Source: Pseudomonas sp. GL-B-19 (lineage in GTDB: Bacteria; Pseudomonadota; Gammaproteobacteria; Pseudomonadales; Pseudomonadaceae). From it: DNA of 64,000 nt. The notes below the pieces were generated by a model. The model was given only the letters and a program-made list of their open reading frames with translations. It was not told the origin of the DNA and made no database searches. Below are positions 9,447-18,384 of the stretch, one piece after another (position 1 is the stretch's first letter; each line of letters starts with the position of its first letter). The translations under genes were made by a program, and so were the position numbers. The DNA lies in contig NZ_JAHBDK010000075.1 in assembly GCF_019956415.1 (NCBI RefSeq), forward strand, positions 158,581-222,580, read 5' to 3'.

Positions 9447-9534
9447 CAGTGCTCAGCTCTCAACGGGTCATTCGTGCAAAAGCGGCGATGTTAACACGCT
9501 CGCCGGGGTGATTCAGATAGACCGAGTCGCGGCC

Positions 9535-9625
9535 ATCGCGAGCAGGCTCGCTCCCACACGGGATCTCCATTGTTCGAAAATCCCCTGTGGGAGCGACGGT
9601 GCGACGATTCGACCTGCTCGCGAAT
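9535..9625. repeat. REP-type inverted pair, partly degraded
   Basis: ATCGCGAGCAGGCTCGCTCC at 9535 faces CCTGTGGGAGCGACG...CGACCTGCTCGCGAAT ending about 9625. The right arm has an inserted stretch (GGTGCGACGATTCG), so this copy is interrupted. It lies in the gap between dnaQ and rnhA. Confidence 0.75.
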
Positions 9626-9657
9626 AGCTGCGCCTCGGTCAAACTGACCTATTGAAA

Positions 9658-10110
9658 TCAAGCCTGCTTATACCCGCGCACTTCATCCACACCCCGGTTG
9701 GCCAACTGGTCTGCCCGTTCGTTACCGTGGTGACCGATGTGCCCCCGCACCCATTTCCAGGTGACGTTGTGGCGATTGACCTGCTCATCCAGCAACTTCC
9801 ACAAGTCGGCATTTTTAACCGGCTCTTTCGCCGCCGTTTTCCAGCCGCGCTTCTTCCAGTTGTCCATCCATTCGTTGATGCCTTTCATCACGTACTGGGA
9901 GTCGGTCACCAGCAGCACGTCGCACGAGCGCTTGAGCTCTTCGAGGCCACGAATAGCGCCCATCAGCTCCATGCGGTTGTTGGTGGTGTTGGCTTCGCCG
10001 CCCCACAATTCCTTTTCAACGCCTTTGCACACCAGCAGTGCGCCCCAGCCGCCAGGGCCAGGGTTGCCTTTGCAGGCGCCGTCGGTGAAGAGTTCTACGC
10101 TATCGCTCAT
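9658..10110 (-). CDS. rnhA: Ribonuclease HI
   Basis: The 150-residue enzyme cleaves the RNA strand of RNA-DNA hybrids. The catalytic carboxylates are placed as in the family: D10 (VELFTDGACKGNPGPGGWG), E48 (TNNRMELMGAI) and D70 (LLVTDSQYVMKGI), with the final Asp in NERADQLAN. Length and N-terminus are standard. It lies between a methyltransferase gene and dnaQ on the same strand. Confidence 0.96.
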   Translation of the reverse strand: MSDSVELFTDGACKGNPGPGGWGALLVCKGVEKELWGGEANTTNNRMELMGAIRGLEELKRSCDVLLVTDSQYVMKGINEWMDNWKKRGWKTAAKEPVKNADLWKLLDEQVNRHNVTWKWVRGHIGHHGNERADQLANRGVDEVRGYKQA

Positions 10111-10202
10111 GCCAATCTATCCAGAAAATGCGGTGGCTCGACGATCAGAGATCGACGATGCCCGAGGCCGGGACTGACCCGACCGGGAATATTAAAAAGG
10201 TA

Positions 10203-10961
10203 TTACGGATCGATGCGGCGACGATTGACCTTGGCCATCGGCAAGGGAATCAGCTTGCCCATCGGTTCGCGCCGTTCCTGACGTAGCGGACGCAGGCCCA
10301 CCACGATCTTGCGTGCCACCAATAAATAGAAACCGCCGCCCGACAGTTGCCAGTCGCCGGCCTTGCGCTCCCAACCGGCCAGACGGGCCTGCCAGGCGGG
10401 TGAAGCAAGCGGCGGACGATAGCACCCGAAGCGGCGTTTCTCCAGCGCGAAACCCAGCAGGTTCAGCCAGTCGGCGACGCGCGACGGCGAAATGCAACGC
10501 GCCTTGCGCATGGCGTCATGGGTGAACACATGGCGCAAGCCCCAAGTGCTCCACGGATTGATGCCGATGATCAGCAAATGCCCGCCGGGCCGCACGCTAC
10601 TCGCCGCTTCGCGCAGCAAACCATGGGGCGACAGACAGAAATCCAGCCCATGCTGCAACACCACAACGTCTGCGGCGTGCTCGCTCAACGGCCAGGCCTG
10701 TTCTTCACAAACGATTTCGACACCGGGCAACGGCGCACCGAGCCGTACATTGCGCTGCACTTGGGGCGCCGACGGCGGCGTCTGGGCCGACGGACCGTAA
10801 TGCACCAGATAACCGCCGAAGAAGCGCCCCAACTCGTCTTCGAGCATGCGGCGTTCTTCATCCAGCAAAAATTGCCCGATAGGGCCGGACAGCCATTCAC
10901 GGGCCGCGCTGATCAATGTCAGCCACTCGGGGTCAGCCTGAGCGAACGCTTTATCGGTCAT
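10203..10961 (-). CDS. Class I SAM-dependent methyltransferase
   Basis: The 252-residue cytoplasmic protein has methyltransferase-11-type features: WPLSEHAADVVVLQHGLDF (acidic SAM-ribose region), EAASSVRPGGHLLIIGINPWS (post-motif strand) and a C-terminal basic tail. The GxGxG loop normally seen at motif I is not obvious; residues QVQRNVRLGAPLPGVEIV occupy that place, so SAM binding may be atypical. The ATG at 10961 follows GGAG at good spacing; a TTG four codons upstream is less likely. It sits divergent from gloB, an arrangement I recall as conserved in pseudomonads. The substrate is unknown. Confidence 0.8.
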   Translation of the reverse strand: MTDKAFAQADPEWLTLISAAREWLSGPIGQFLLDEERRMLEDELGRFFGGYLVHYGPSAQTPPSAPQVQRNVRLGAPLPGVEIVCEEQAWPLSEHAADVVVLQHGLDFCLSPHGLLREAASSVRPGGHLLIIGINPWSTWGLRHVFTHDAMRKARCISPSRVADWLNLLGFALEKRRFGCYRPPLASPAWQARLAGWERKAGDWQLSGGGFYLLVARKIVVGLRPLRQERREPMGKLIPLPMAKVNRRRIDP

Positions 10962-11026
10962 TGCATTCTCCAACGCGCCAGGAAGTTCTAAGATGCACCA
11001 TTGTTTTCCGCTTGGCGAATCCGACG

Positions 11027-11794
11027 ATGATACAGATCAGTGCCCTGCCCGCCTTCACCGACAACTACATCTGGTTGTTACAAGACCACCGCACCCAGCG
11101 TTGCGCCGTGGTCGATCCGGGTGATGCCGCCCCCGTGCAGGCCTGGCTTGCAGCGCATCCGGGTTGGGCATTGAGCGATATTCTGATCACTCACCACCAT
11201 CATGACCACGTCGGCGGCGTCGAGCGGCTGAAAAAAGCGACTAACGCGAAGGTCTATGGCCCCGCCAGCGAAACCATCCCGGGCCGGGACGTGGCGCTCA
11301 AGGACAACGACCGTGTCAGCGTGCTGGACTGGGACTTCGATGTTTTCGCCGTCCCCGGTCACACCCTGGGGCACATTGCCTATTACCATCATGGCCTGTT
11401 GTTCTGCGGTGACACCCTGTTTGCCGCTGGTTGCGGACGGTTGTTCGAAGGCACGCCCGAACAAATGCACACCTCGCTGACACGCCTGGCCGCATTGCCG
11501 GAAGATACGCTGGTGTATTGCACCCACGAATACACCCTGAGCAACCTGAAATTTGCTGCCGCAGTGGAGCCTGACAATCCGGAAATCGCCGCTCGCCTGG
11601 CCAAAGTAACCCAGCAACGTGAAGCCGGGATCATGACCTTGCCGTCGACGCTGGCCCTGGAAAAGCTCACCAACCCGTTTTTACGCGCTTCTGAAACATC
11701 TGTTAAAGAAAAAGTGGACGAACGGATTGGCCCCGATAACCGGGCACCGAGTAAGGTTTTTTCTGCTTTAAGGGCTTGGAAAGATACGTTCTAA
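11027..11794 (+). CDS. gloB: Hydroxyacylglutathione hydrolase (glyoxalase II)
   Basis: The 255-residue metallo-beta-lactamase-fold enzyme hydrolyses S-lactoylglutathione to lactate and glutathione, the second step of methylglyoxal detoxification. The metal motif THHHHDHVGG (H56, H58, D60, H61) is intact, followed by VPGHTLGHIAYY, FCGDTLFAAGCGRLFEG (bridging Asp) and CTHEYTLSNLKFA. The C-terminal substrate-binding helical region carries the usual NPFLR. ATG at 11027 gives the standard N-terminus MIQISALPAFTDNYIW; the frame is open further upstream but that extension is not typical. Confidence 0.95.
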   Translation: MIQISALPAFTDNYIWLLQDHRTQRCAVVDPGDAAPVQAWLAAHPGWALSDILITHHHHDHVGGVERLKKATNAKVYGPASETIPGRDVALKDNDRVSVLDWDFDVFAVPGHTLGHIAYYHHGLLFCGDTLFAAGCGRLFEGTPEQMHTSLTRLAALPEDTLVYCTHEYTLSNLKFAAAVEPDNPEIAARLAKVTQQREAGIMTLPSTLALEKLTNPFLRASETSVKEKVDERIGPDNRAPSKVFSALRAWKDTF

Positions 11795-11893
11795 GCCGTC
11801 TTCGTTTTGTAATGAAAATACTGAATGGTTGACCGCAGGGGGGACGCTTTCTAGAATCGACCGACATTTTTGCCCGGAACTTACTTCCAGCCA

Positions 11894-13336
11894 ATGTCGT
11901 CATCTATTAGTAAAGTCATCAATTCAGACGCATTGACCCGCTTGGCTCAAGCCATAGCGGTGGCTGTGTCCGCCACTCTGGCGGGTTGTTCCAGCCATGT
12001 GCCGCAGACCGACGCGACACATACCCCGAATATCGCCGCCCGCGCCAAACAGAAGCCCATTTGGCTCAGTGAAAAGCCAAGCCCTCTTGCCGCACAGGAC
12101 GTCTGGGAGCGCATGCGCCTGGGCTTCCAGTTACAGGACGGCCTGGGCGTCAACCCGCGCATCGAGCAACAGCGACTGTGGTTCGCCAGTAACCCGTCCT
12201 TCCTCGAAAACGCCGGCGAGCGCGGTAGCCTGTACATTCACTACATCATCGAACGCCTTGAAGAACGCAACATGCCGCTGGAACTGGCGTTGCTGCCAGT
12301 GATTGAAAGCTCCTACAACCCGATGGCTTATTCCCGGGCCAACGCGGTGGGTCTTTGGCAATTCATCCCTTCCACCGGCCGTTACTACAACCTGCGCCAG
12401 ACCAGTGCCTATGATGGCCGACGCGACATTACTGCATCGACCACCGCAGCCCTGGATTACCTGACCCGCCTGCACGACATGTTCAACGGTGACTGGATGC
12501 TCGCCCTTGCCGCCTACAACGCCGGCGAAGGCACGGTCAGCCGCGCTATCGAGCGTAACGAAAGGCTCGGCCTGCCGACCGACTACTGGAACCTGCCACT
12601 GCCGTCGGAAACCCAGGCCTACGTGCCCAAGCTGCTGGCCTTGTCGCAAGTGGTAATGGCACCCGAAGCCTACGGCGTGAACCTCAACCCGATCGCCAAC
12701 GAGCCGTATTTCAAGGTCGTCGAAATCAACCAGCGCATGGACCTGTCCACAGTTGCCGCGGTGGCCAACATCGACGAAGACGAACTGTTCCAGCTCAACC
12801 CGGCGTTCAAACAGCGCACCACCCTTGACGGCCCCCAGCATCTGCTGGTGCCCACGTCCAAGGCGCAGTTGTTGACCACTAGCCTGTCGACCATGCGTCC
12901 GGAAGAGTTGATCAGCAAGAAGCCACTCAAACCAGTCTTCGAAGGCGCAGACGGCTCTCAAATCGCCAGCGTCAAGCGCACTTACCGGGTCAAACGCGGC
13001 GACAGCCTCGGCACCATCGCCAAGGCCAATGGCGTCGACGTCAAAGACCTGCAGCGCTGGAACAAGCTGACCGGCAAGAACCTCAAGTCGGGTCAGAAGC
13101 TGGTGATCCATGACACCACCAAGCGCGGTAGTGGTCGTGTCAACACGGTCGTGGCCGCCAACAGCAAAGCCGACCAAAAGAAGCCACAGACCCAATACAA
13201 GGTTCAGCAAGGCGATTCGTTGTACATCGTCGCCAAGCGCTTCAATGTCGAGATGCAGCATCTCAAACGCTGGAACCCGCGTGTCGGCAAGGCGTTGAAG
13301 CCTGGGCAAGTGCTGACGGTATCTTCGCCACACTAA
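11894..13336 (+). CDS. mltD: Membrane-bound lytic murein transglycosylase D
   Basis: The 480-residue outer-membrane lipoprotein cleaves peptidoglycan glycan strands to 1,6-anhydro-muropeptides. A lipobox LAGC gives lipid attachment at C32. The SLT/GH23 domain spans about 120-270, with catalytic E138 in LPVIESSYNP, then AVGLWQFIPSTGRYY and ALAAYNAGEG. Two C-terminal LysM modules follow (YRVKRGDSLGTIAK and YKVQQGDSLYIVAK), each ending in a LKSGQ or LKPGQ strand, and bind peptidoglycan. Start at 11894 gives a proper lipoprotein signal. A terminator follows immediately. Confidence 0.93.
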   Translation: MSSSISKVINSDALTRLAQAIAVAVSATLAGCSSHVPQTDATHTPNIAARAKQKPIWLSEKPSPLAAQDVWERMRLGFQLQDGLGVNPRIEQQRLWFASNPSFLENAGERGSLYIHYIIERLEERNMPLELALLPVIESSYNPMAYSRANAVGLWQFIPSTGRYYNLRQTSAYDGRRDITASTTAALDYLTRLHDMFNGDWMLALAAYNAGEGTVSRAIERNERLGLPTDYWNLPLPSETQAYVPKLLALSQVVMAPEAYGVNLNPIANEPYFKVVEINQRMDLSTVAAVANIDEDELFQLNPAFKQRTTLDGPQHLLVPTSKAQLLTTSLSTMRPEELISKKPLKPVFEGADGSQIASVKRTYRVKRGDSLGTIAKANGVDVKDLQRWNKLTGKNLKSGQKLVIHDTTKRGSGRVNTVVAANSKADQKKPQTQYKVQQGDSLYIVAKRFNVEMQHLKRWNPRVGKALKPGQVLTVSSPH

Positions 13337-13340
13337 AAAG

Positions 13341-13366
13341 AACCCCTGATGTCAGGGGTTTTTTTT
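13341..13366 (+). terminator. Rho-independent terminator after mltD
   Basis: AACCCCTGATGTCAGGGGTT followed by a T run, beginning five bases past the mltD stop: a 7-8 bp stem with a short loop. Confidence 0.9.
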
Positions 13367-13390
13367 CGCCTGAAGCTTGCCAAAACCCCT

Positions 13391-13521
13391 GTAGCAGCTG
13401 GCGAAGCCTGCGTTCGGCTGCGAAGCAGTCGTAAAACCTGAGTTTGCGGTCTTCCTGAAACACCGCATTGCCTGATTACGCGACTGCTTCGCAGCCGAAC
13501 GCAGGCTTCGCCAGCTGCTAC
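13391..13521. repeat. Long-hairpin palindromic element, copy 2 (perfect arms)
   Basis: A 131-bp element with arms of 41 bases that are exact reverse complements, starting GTAGCAGCTGGCGAAGCCTG and ending CAGGCTTCGCCAGCTGCTAC. The loop of about 50 bases contains GCGGTCTTCCTGAAACACCGC, which itself can pair. It lies between the mltD terminator and the npp operon. The rest of this gap holds the npp promoter region, in which I see no clear motif. Confidence 0.92.
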
Positions 13522-13634
13522 AAGGGCCGCGCAAGCTCAATTAACAGTGCATTAACCCCCTGTCTTTTTCCTGTCGATACAAGCTGTTACTGTACGGACC
13601 ATAAAGCCCAAGCCGCCTGGATCGGATCTCTGAC

Positions 13635-15467
13635 TTGAAGCGTCCCCTCCTTCTGCTCCTGATCAGCCTGGCCTTGAGCTCTCCCGCAAGCGCGACGATC
13701 AGCGAAAGCCACGGTTATGCGCAGTTCGGCACGCTCAAGTACCCGGCCCGATTTACCCACTTTGACTGGGTCAACCCGCAAGCGCCCAAGGGCGGCACCT
13801 TGCGGGTGATGGCGTTTGGCACCTTCGATACGCTCAATCCTTATACCTTCAAGGGCTCAAGCCCGGTCTCGACGCCGAATTTCCTGCAATACGGGATCAA
13901 TGAGCTGAATGAGCCGCTGATGGTCGGCACCGGCCAGTACGCGCCGTCCGGCGACGAGCCGACCTCCAGTTATGGCCTGATCGCCCAGTCGGTGGAATAC
14001 AGCGAGGACCGCAGTTGGGTGGTGTTCAACCTGCGCCCCGAAGCGCGGTTCCACGATGGTTCGCCGATTACTGCGAAGGACGTCGCGTTCTCCTACCGTC
14101 TGTTGCTCAAGGAAGGTCATCCACAGTACCGGACCAATCTTCAGGAAGTAGCGCGGGTCGATATTCTCAACCCGCACCGAGTTCGATTCGTCTTCAAGCG
14201 CACCGGTAACCCGTTGTTGATCCTGCGCTTGGGCGAATTGCCGGTCATGTCTGCGCAGTACTGGAAAGGCCGCGATTTCAAGGCGACCACCTTCGAGCCA
14301 CCCTTGGGCAGCGGGCCGTATCGCATCACCTCAGTGACGCCTGGGCGGCAGATTGTTTTTGAGCGGGTCAAGGACTACTGGGGCAAGGATCTGCCGGTCA
14401 ATCGCGGCAAGTACAACGTTGATCGCATGGAGGTCGAGTTTTACCGTGACAGCGATGTCGCCTTCGAGGCGTTCAAGGCCGGCGAGTTCGACGTTTACAT
14501 CGAGCACCAGGCCAAGAACTGGGACAACGGCTACAACTTCCCGGCGGTCCGTCGCGGCGACGTGATCAAAGCGCAGATCCCGCATCAGATTCCGACCCAG
14601 AGCCAGGGCCTGTTCATGAACACCCGGCGCCCGACCTTCGCCGAGACCAAGGTCCGCGAAGCGCTGGGGCTGATGTTCGACTTCGAGTGGACCAACCGCA
14701 CGCTGTTCAGCGACGCCTACAAGCGCACCCTGAGTTACTACCCCAACAGCGAATTCTCTGCCACCGGCCTGCCGGTCGGTCATGAATGGCTGATGCTCAA
14801 GCCGTATCGCGAACAGTTGCCCGCCAAACTCTTCACCGAGCCGTTCAGCCTGCCGCAAACCGACGGCCGCGGCATTCCAAGGGAAACCCTGCGAAAAGCC
14901 CTTGGACTGCTTGCCGAGGCCGGCTGGAAGCTCAATGGCCAGCGTGTGCAGAACGCCGCCGGTCAACCGCTGCAACTCGAGATCCTGCTGGTCAACCCGA
15001 ACCTGGAACGCATCCTCCAGCCCTACGTCGAGAACCTCGCCAGCATTGGTATCGACGCGCGCCTGCGCACCGTCGACCGCGCCCAGTACAAACAGCGCCT
15101 GGATCAGTTCGACTTCGACATGATTTTGATGACGCTCAACCAGACCCTCAGCCCGGGCCTGGAGCAGTGGCAGTATTTTCATTCCAGCCAGGTCGGGATC
15201 AAGGGCAGTAAAAACTACGCCGGTATCGCCAACCCGGTGGTCGACCATTTACTCGAACAACTGCTCGCCGCCCAGAGCCGCGACGAACAAGTCGCCGCCG
15301 GCAAAGCCCTCGACCGCGTGTTGCTGTGGCAGCACTACAGCATTCCCAACTGGTACCTCAATTATCACCGCCTGGCTTACCGTAACCGGTTAGCCTTTGT
15401 CACCACGCCGCCCTACACCCTGGGCCTGAGCGCATGGTGGCTGAAGTCTTCGGAGAAAGATCGATGA
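13635..15467 (+). CDS. nppA1: Peptide ABC transporter substrate-binding protein, first copy
   Basis: A 610-residue periplasmic SBP family 5 protein (YejA/OppA type) with an N-terminal signal peptide (MKRPLLLLLISLALSSPASA). The body shows FDTLNPYTFKG, YLxLRPEARFHDGSPITAKDV-like ligand-lobe motifs and VREALGLMFDFEWTN. It is the first gene of a five-gene operon that I recall as nppA1A2BCD in P. aeruginosa, where the system imports peptidyl-nucleoside antibiotics and di/oligopeptides; E. coli YejABEF imports microcin C. The stop overlaps the next start by ATGA. Confidence 0.9.
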   Translation: MKRPLLLLLISLALSSPASATISESHGYAQFGTLKYPARFTHFDWVNPQAPKGGTLRVMAFGTFDTLNPYTFKGSSPVSTPNFLQYGINELNEPLMVGTGQYAPSGDEPTSSYGLIAQSVEYSEDRSWVVFNLRPEARFHDGSPITAKDVAFSYRLLLKEGHPQYRTNLQEVARVDILNPHRVRFVFKRTGNPLLILRLGELPVMSAQYWKGRDFKATTFEPPLGSGPYRITSVTPGRQIVFERVKDYWGKDLPVNRGKYNVDRMEVEFYRDSDVAFEAFKAGEFDVYIEHQAKNWDNGYNFPAVRRGDVIKAQIPHQIPTQSQGLFMNTRRPTFAETKVREALGLMFDFEWTNRTLFSDAYKRTLSYYPNSEFSATGLPVGHEWLMLKPYREQLPAKLFTEPFSLPQTDGRGIPRETLRKALGLLAEAGWKLNGQRVQNAAGQPLQLEILLVNPNLERILQPYVENLASIGIDARLRTVDRAQYKQRLDQFDFDMILMTLNQTLSPGLEQWQYFHSSQVGIKGSKNYAGIANPVVDHLLEQLLAAQSRDEQVAAGKALDRVLLWQHYSIPNWYLNYHRLAYRNRLAFVTTPPYTLGLSAWWLKSSEKDR

Positions 15468-17305
15468 AACCCGTACGCGCCCTGCTGTTGCAGGCCAGCG
15501 GTTTGCTGTTCGCCGGGCTGGCCTGTGCCGCCCCGCAACACGCCGTGACCCTCTACAACGAACCGCCAAAGTACCCCGCTGACTTTAAACATTTCGACTA
15601 TGTGAACCCGGATGCGCCCAAGGGCGGGATCTTTCGTCAGGCCGGTTTCGGCGGCTTCGACAGCCTCAATCCGTTTATCAGCAAGGGCGTTCCGGCCGAC
15701 GACATCGGCATAATCTACGACACCCTCGCCAGACAAGGGCTGGACGAGCCGTTCACCGAATATGGCCTGGTGGCCGGCCAGATAGAGAAAGCCCCGGACA
15801 ACAGCTGGGTGCGTTTCTACCTGCGCCCTGAAGCGCGTTTCCACGATGGCCATCCGATCCGCGCCGAAGACGTGGTGTTCAGCTTCCAGATGCTGACCAA
15901 GGACGGCGCGCCGCTCTATCGGGGTTACTACAACGACGTCGAGGAAGCGGTCGCCGAAGACCCGCTGACCGTGCTGTTCAAGTTCAAGCACACCAATAAC
16001 CGTGAGTTGCCGCTGATCCTCGGCCAGTTGCCGGTGTTGCCCAAGCATTGGTGGGCCGACCGCGATTTCAACAAGGGCAACCTTGAGATACCGCTGGGCA
16101 GTGGCCCGTACAAAGTCAGTCAAGTGAAGGCCGGGCGTTCGATTCGCTATGAGCGGGTCAAGGATTACTGGGGCAAGGACTTGCCGGTCAATCGTGGGTT
16201 CTACAACTTCGACGTGATGACCACCGATTACTACCGCGACAACACCGTGGCGCTCGAAGCGTTCAAGGCCGGGCAGTTCGATTACTGGCTGGAGATGACC
16301 GCGAAGAACTGGGCAAATGCTTACAACGTCCCGGCCGTCACCGAAGGCCGCTTGATCAAGGAACAGATCCCCAACGGCAACACCACCGGCATGCAGGGTT
16401 TTGTGTTCAACCTGCGCCGCCCGTTGTTCCAGGACGTGCGCGTGCGTGAGGCCCTGGCGTTGCTGCTGGACTTTGAATGGACCAACAAGCAATTGTTCAA
16501 CAGCGCCTACGCGCGCACCCGCAGCTATTTCGAGAATTCGGAAATGGCCGCCACCGACCTGCCGGATGCCGATCAACTGGCGATCCTCGATCCGTTCCGC
16601 GGCAAGATCCCTGAGCAAGTGTTCAGCGAGGCGTTCCAGAACCCGGTGACCGACGCCAGCGGCATGATTCGCGACCATCAGCGCAAAGCCTATCAATTGC
16701 TGCAAGAGGCCGGCTGGCGGATCGTCGATGACAAAATGGTCGATGCCACCGGCAAACCGGTGACCATCGAGTTTCTGTTGGCGCAGACCGAATTCGAGCG
16801 GGTACTCCTGCCGTTCAAGCGCAACCTCAGCGACCTGGGGATCGACTTGGTGATCCGCCGGGTCGACGTCTCGCAGTACATCAACCGCGTGCGCTCACGG
16901 GACTTCGACATGATCGTCGGCAGCTTTCCGCAGTCCAGTTCTCCTGGCAACGAACAGCGCGAATTCTGGATGTCGGCCGCCGCCGACAAACCCGGCAGCC
17001 GCAATTCCATGGGCCTGAAAGACCCGGTGGTGGACCAACTGGTCGAGCAACTGATCAACGCCGATTCGCGCAAAAGCCTGGTGGCGCATGCCCGGGCACT
17101 GGACCGCGTGCTGCAATGGGGTTATTACGTGATCCCCAACTGGCACATCAAGACCTGGCGCGTGGCGTACTGGAACCACATCGGCCATCCTAAAACCTCA
17201 CCCCTGTACGACATCGGCACAAACACGTGGTGGATCAAGCCAGACGCGAAACCTGCGATAGAAGTCGAAACCATACTGCAAGCCTCCCCTGCGGCCACGG
17301 AGTAA
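15464..17305 (+). CDS. nppA2: Peptide ABC transporter substrate-binding protein, second copy
   Basis: A 613-residue paralogue of the preceding protein, same fold and motifs (FDSLNPFISKG, FYLRPEARFHDGHPIRAEDV, VRDYWGKDLPVNRG-like segment as KDYWGKDLPVNRG). Signal peptide MKPVRALLLQASGLLFAGLA. The ATG at 15464 overlaps the TGA of the first copy, indicating coupled translation. Two receptors feeding one permease pair would widen the peptide range. Sequence divergence from copy 1 is large outside the shared motifs, so this is an old duplication. Confidence 0.9.
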   Translation: MKPVRALLLQASGLLFAGLACAAPQHAVTLYNEPPKYPADFKHFDYVNPDAPKGGIFRQAGFGGFDSLNPFISKGVPADDIGIIYDTLARQGLDEPFTEYGLVAGQIEKAPDNSWVRFYLRPEARFHDGHPIRAEDVVFSFQMLTKDGAPLYRGYYNDVEEAVAEDPLTVLFKFKHTNNRELPLILGQLPVLPKHWWADRDFNKGNLEIPLGSGPYKVSQVKAGRSIRYERVKDYWGKDLPVNRGFYNFDVMTTDYYRDNTVALEAFKAGQFDYWLEMTAKNWANAYNVPAVTEGRLIKEQIPNGNTTGMQGFVFNLRRPLFQDVRVREALALLLDFEWTNKQLFNSAYARTRSYFENSEMAATDLPDADQLAILDPFRGKIPEQVFSEAFQNPVTDASGMIRDHQRKAYQLLQEAGWRIVDDKMVDATGKPVTIEFLLAQTEFERVLLPFKRNLSDLGIDLVIRRVDVSQYINRVRSRDFDMIVGSFPQSSSPGNEQREFWMSAAADKPGSRNSMGLKDPVVDQLVEQLINADSRKSLVAHARALDRVLQWGYYVIPNWHIKTWRVAYWNHIGHPKTSPLYDIGTNTWWIKPDAKPAIEVETILQASPAATE

Positions 17306-17309
17306 TCAG

Positions 17310-18383
17310 ATGCTGGCGTATATTTTTCGGCGACTGCTGCTGATCATTCCGACCTTGTTCGGCATTTTGCTGATCAACTTCGTGATCATCCAGGCCGCTC
17401 CCGGCGGCCCGGTAGAGCAGATGATCGCCAAGCTCGAAGGCTTCGAAGGCGCCACCAGCCGCATCGCCGGTGGTGGTGCCGAAGTGTCGGTGGCCGGCTC
17501 CGCCTATCGCGGCGCCCAAGGCCTGGACCCGGCGCTGGTCAAGGAAATCGAGCGCATGTACGGCTTCGACAAGTCGGCACCGGAACGCTTGTGGATCATG
17601 GTGAAGAACTATGCGTCTCTGGATTTCGGCGACAGCTTCTTTCGCGATGCCAAGGTCATCGACCTGATCAAGGAAAAGATGCCGGTGTCGATCTCCCTCG
17701 GGTTGTGGAGCACGCTGATCATGTACCTGGTGTCGATCCCGCTGGGGATCGCCAAGGCCACGCGACACGGCAGCCACTTCGATGTCTGGACCAGCTCGGC
17801 GATCATCGTCGGCTACGCGATCCCGGCGTTCCTGTTTGCGATCCTGCTGATCGTGGTGTTCGCCGGCGGCAGCTATTTTGACTGGTTCCCGTTGCGCGGG
17901 CTGACATCGAACAATTTCGATGAGTTGAGCATGGGCGGCAAAATCCTCGATTACTTCTGGCACCTGGCCTTGCCGGTGACGGCGCTGGTGATCGGCAACT
18001 TCGCGACCATGACCCTGCTGACCAAAAACAGCTTCCTCGATGAAATCAACAAACAGTACGTGGTCACCGCCAAGGCCAAGGGCCTGACCCGTCATCGTGT
18101 GCTTTACGGCCACGTGTTCCGCAACGCCATGTTGCTGGTGATCGCCGGGTTTCCGTCAGCGCTCATCGGGATCTTCTTTACCGGATCGTTGCTGGTGGAA
18201 GTGATTTTCTCCCTCGACGGCCTCGGCTTGATGAGCTTTGAAGCCGCGATCAACCGCGATTACCCGGTGGTGTTTGGCACGCTGTTTATCTTCACCTTGA
18301 TGGGCCTGGTGGTGAAACTGATCGGCGACCTCACCTACACCTTTGTCGATCCGCGCATCGACTTCGAAAGCCGGGAGCATTGA
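17310..18383 (+). CDS. nppB: Peptide ABC transporter permease (YejB type)
   Basis: The 357-residue inner-membrane permease has an N-terminal helix (FRRLLLIIPTLFGILLINFV), a periplasmic insert of about 130 residues that is characteristic of the DppB/YejB subgroup, and five further helices. The EAA loop that contacts the ATPase is YVVTAKAKGLTRHRVLYGHVFRNA near residue 250. It follows nppA2 by four bases. Confidence 0.93.
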   Translation: MLAYIFRRLLLIIPTLFGILLINFVIIQAAPGGPVEQMIAKLEGFEGATSRIAGGGAEVSVAGSAYRGAQGLDPALVKEIERMYGFDKSAPERLWIMVKNYASLDFGDSFFRDAKVIDLIKEKMPVSISLGLWSTLIMYLVSIPLGIAKATRHGSHFDVWTSSAIIVGYAIPAFLFAILLIVVFAGGSYFDWFPLRGLTSNNFDELSMGGKILDYFWHLALPVTALVIGNFATMTLLTKNSFLDEINKQYVVTAKAKGLTRHRVLYGHVFRNAMLLVIAGFPSALIGIFFTGSLLVEVIFSLDGLGLMSFEAAINRDYPVVFGTLFIFTLMGLVVKLIGDLTYTFVDPRIDFESREH

Positions 18384-18384
18384 G

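Noticed and set aside
10962..10973. Start of the methyltransferase at a TTG
   Set aside because: The ATG at 10961 has GGAG at proper spacing; the TTG lacks a ribosome site.
12131..13333. Open minus-strand frame of 400 codons opposite mltD
   Set aside because: Antisense shadow of a GC-rich gene; mltD has clear domains in the other strand.
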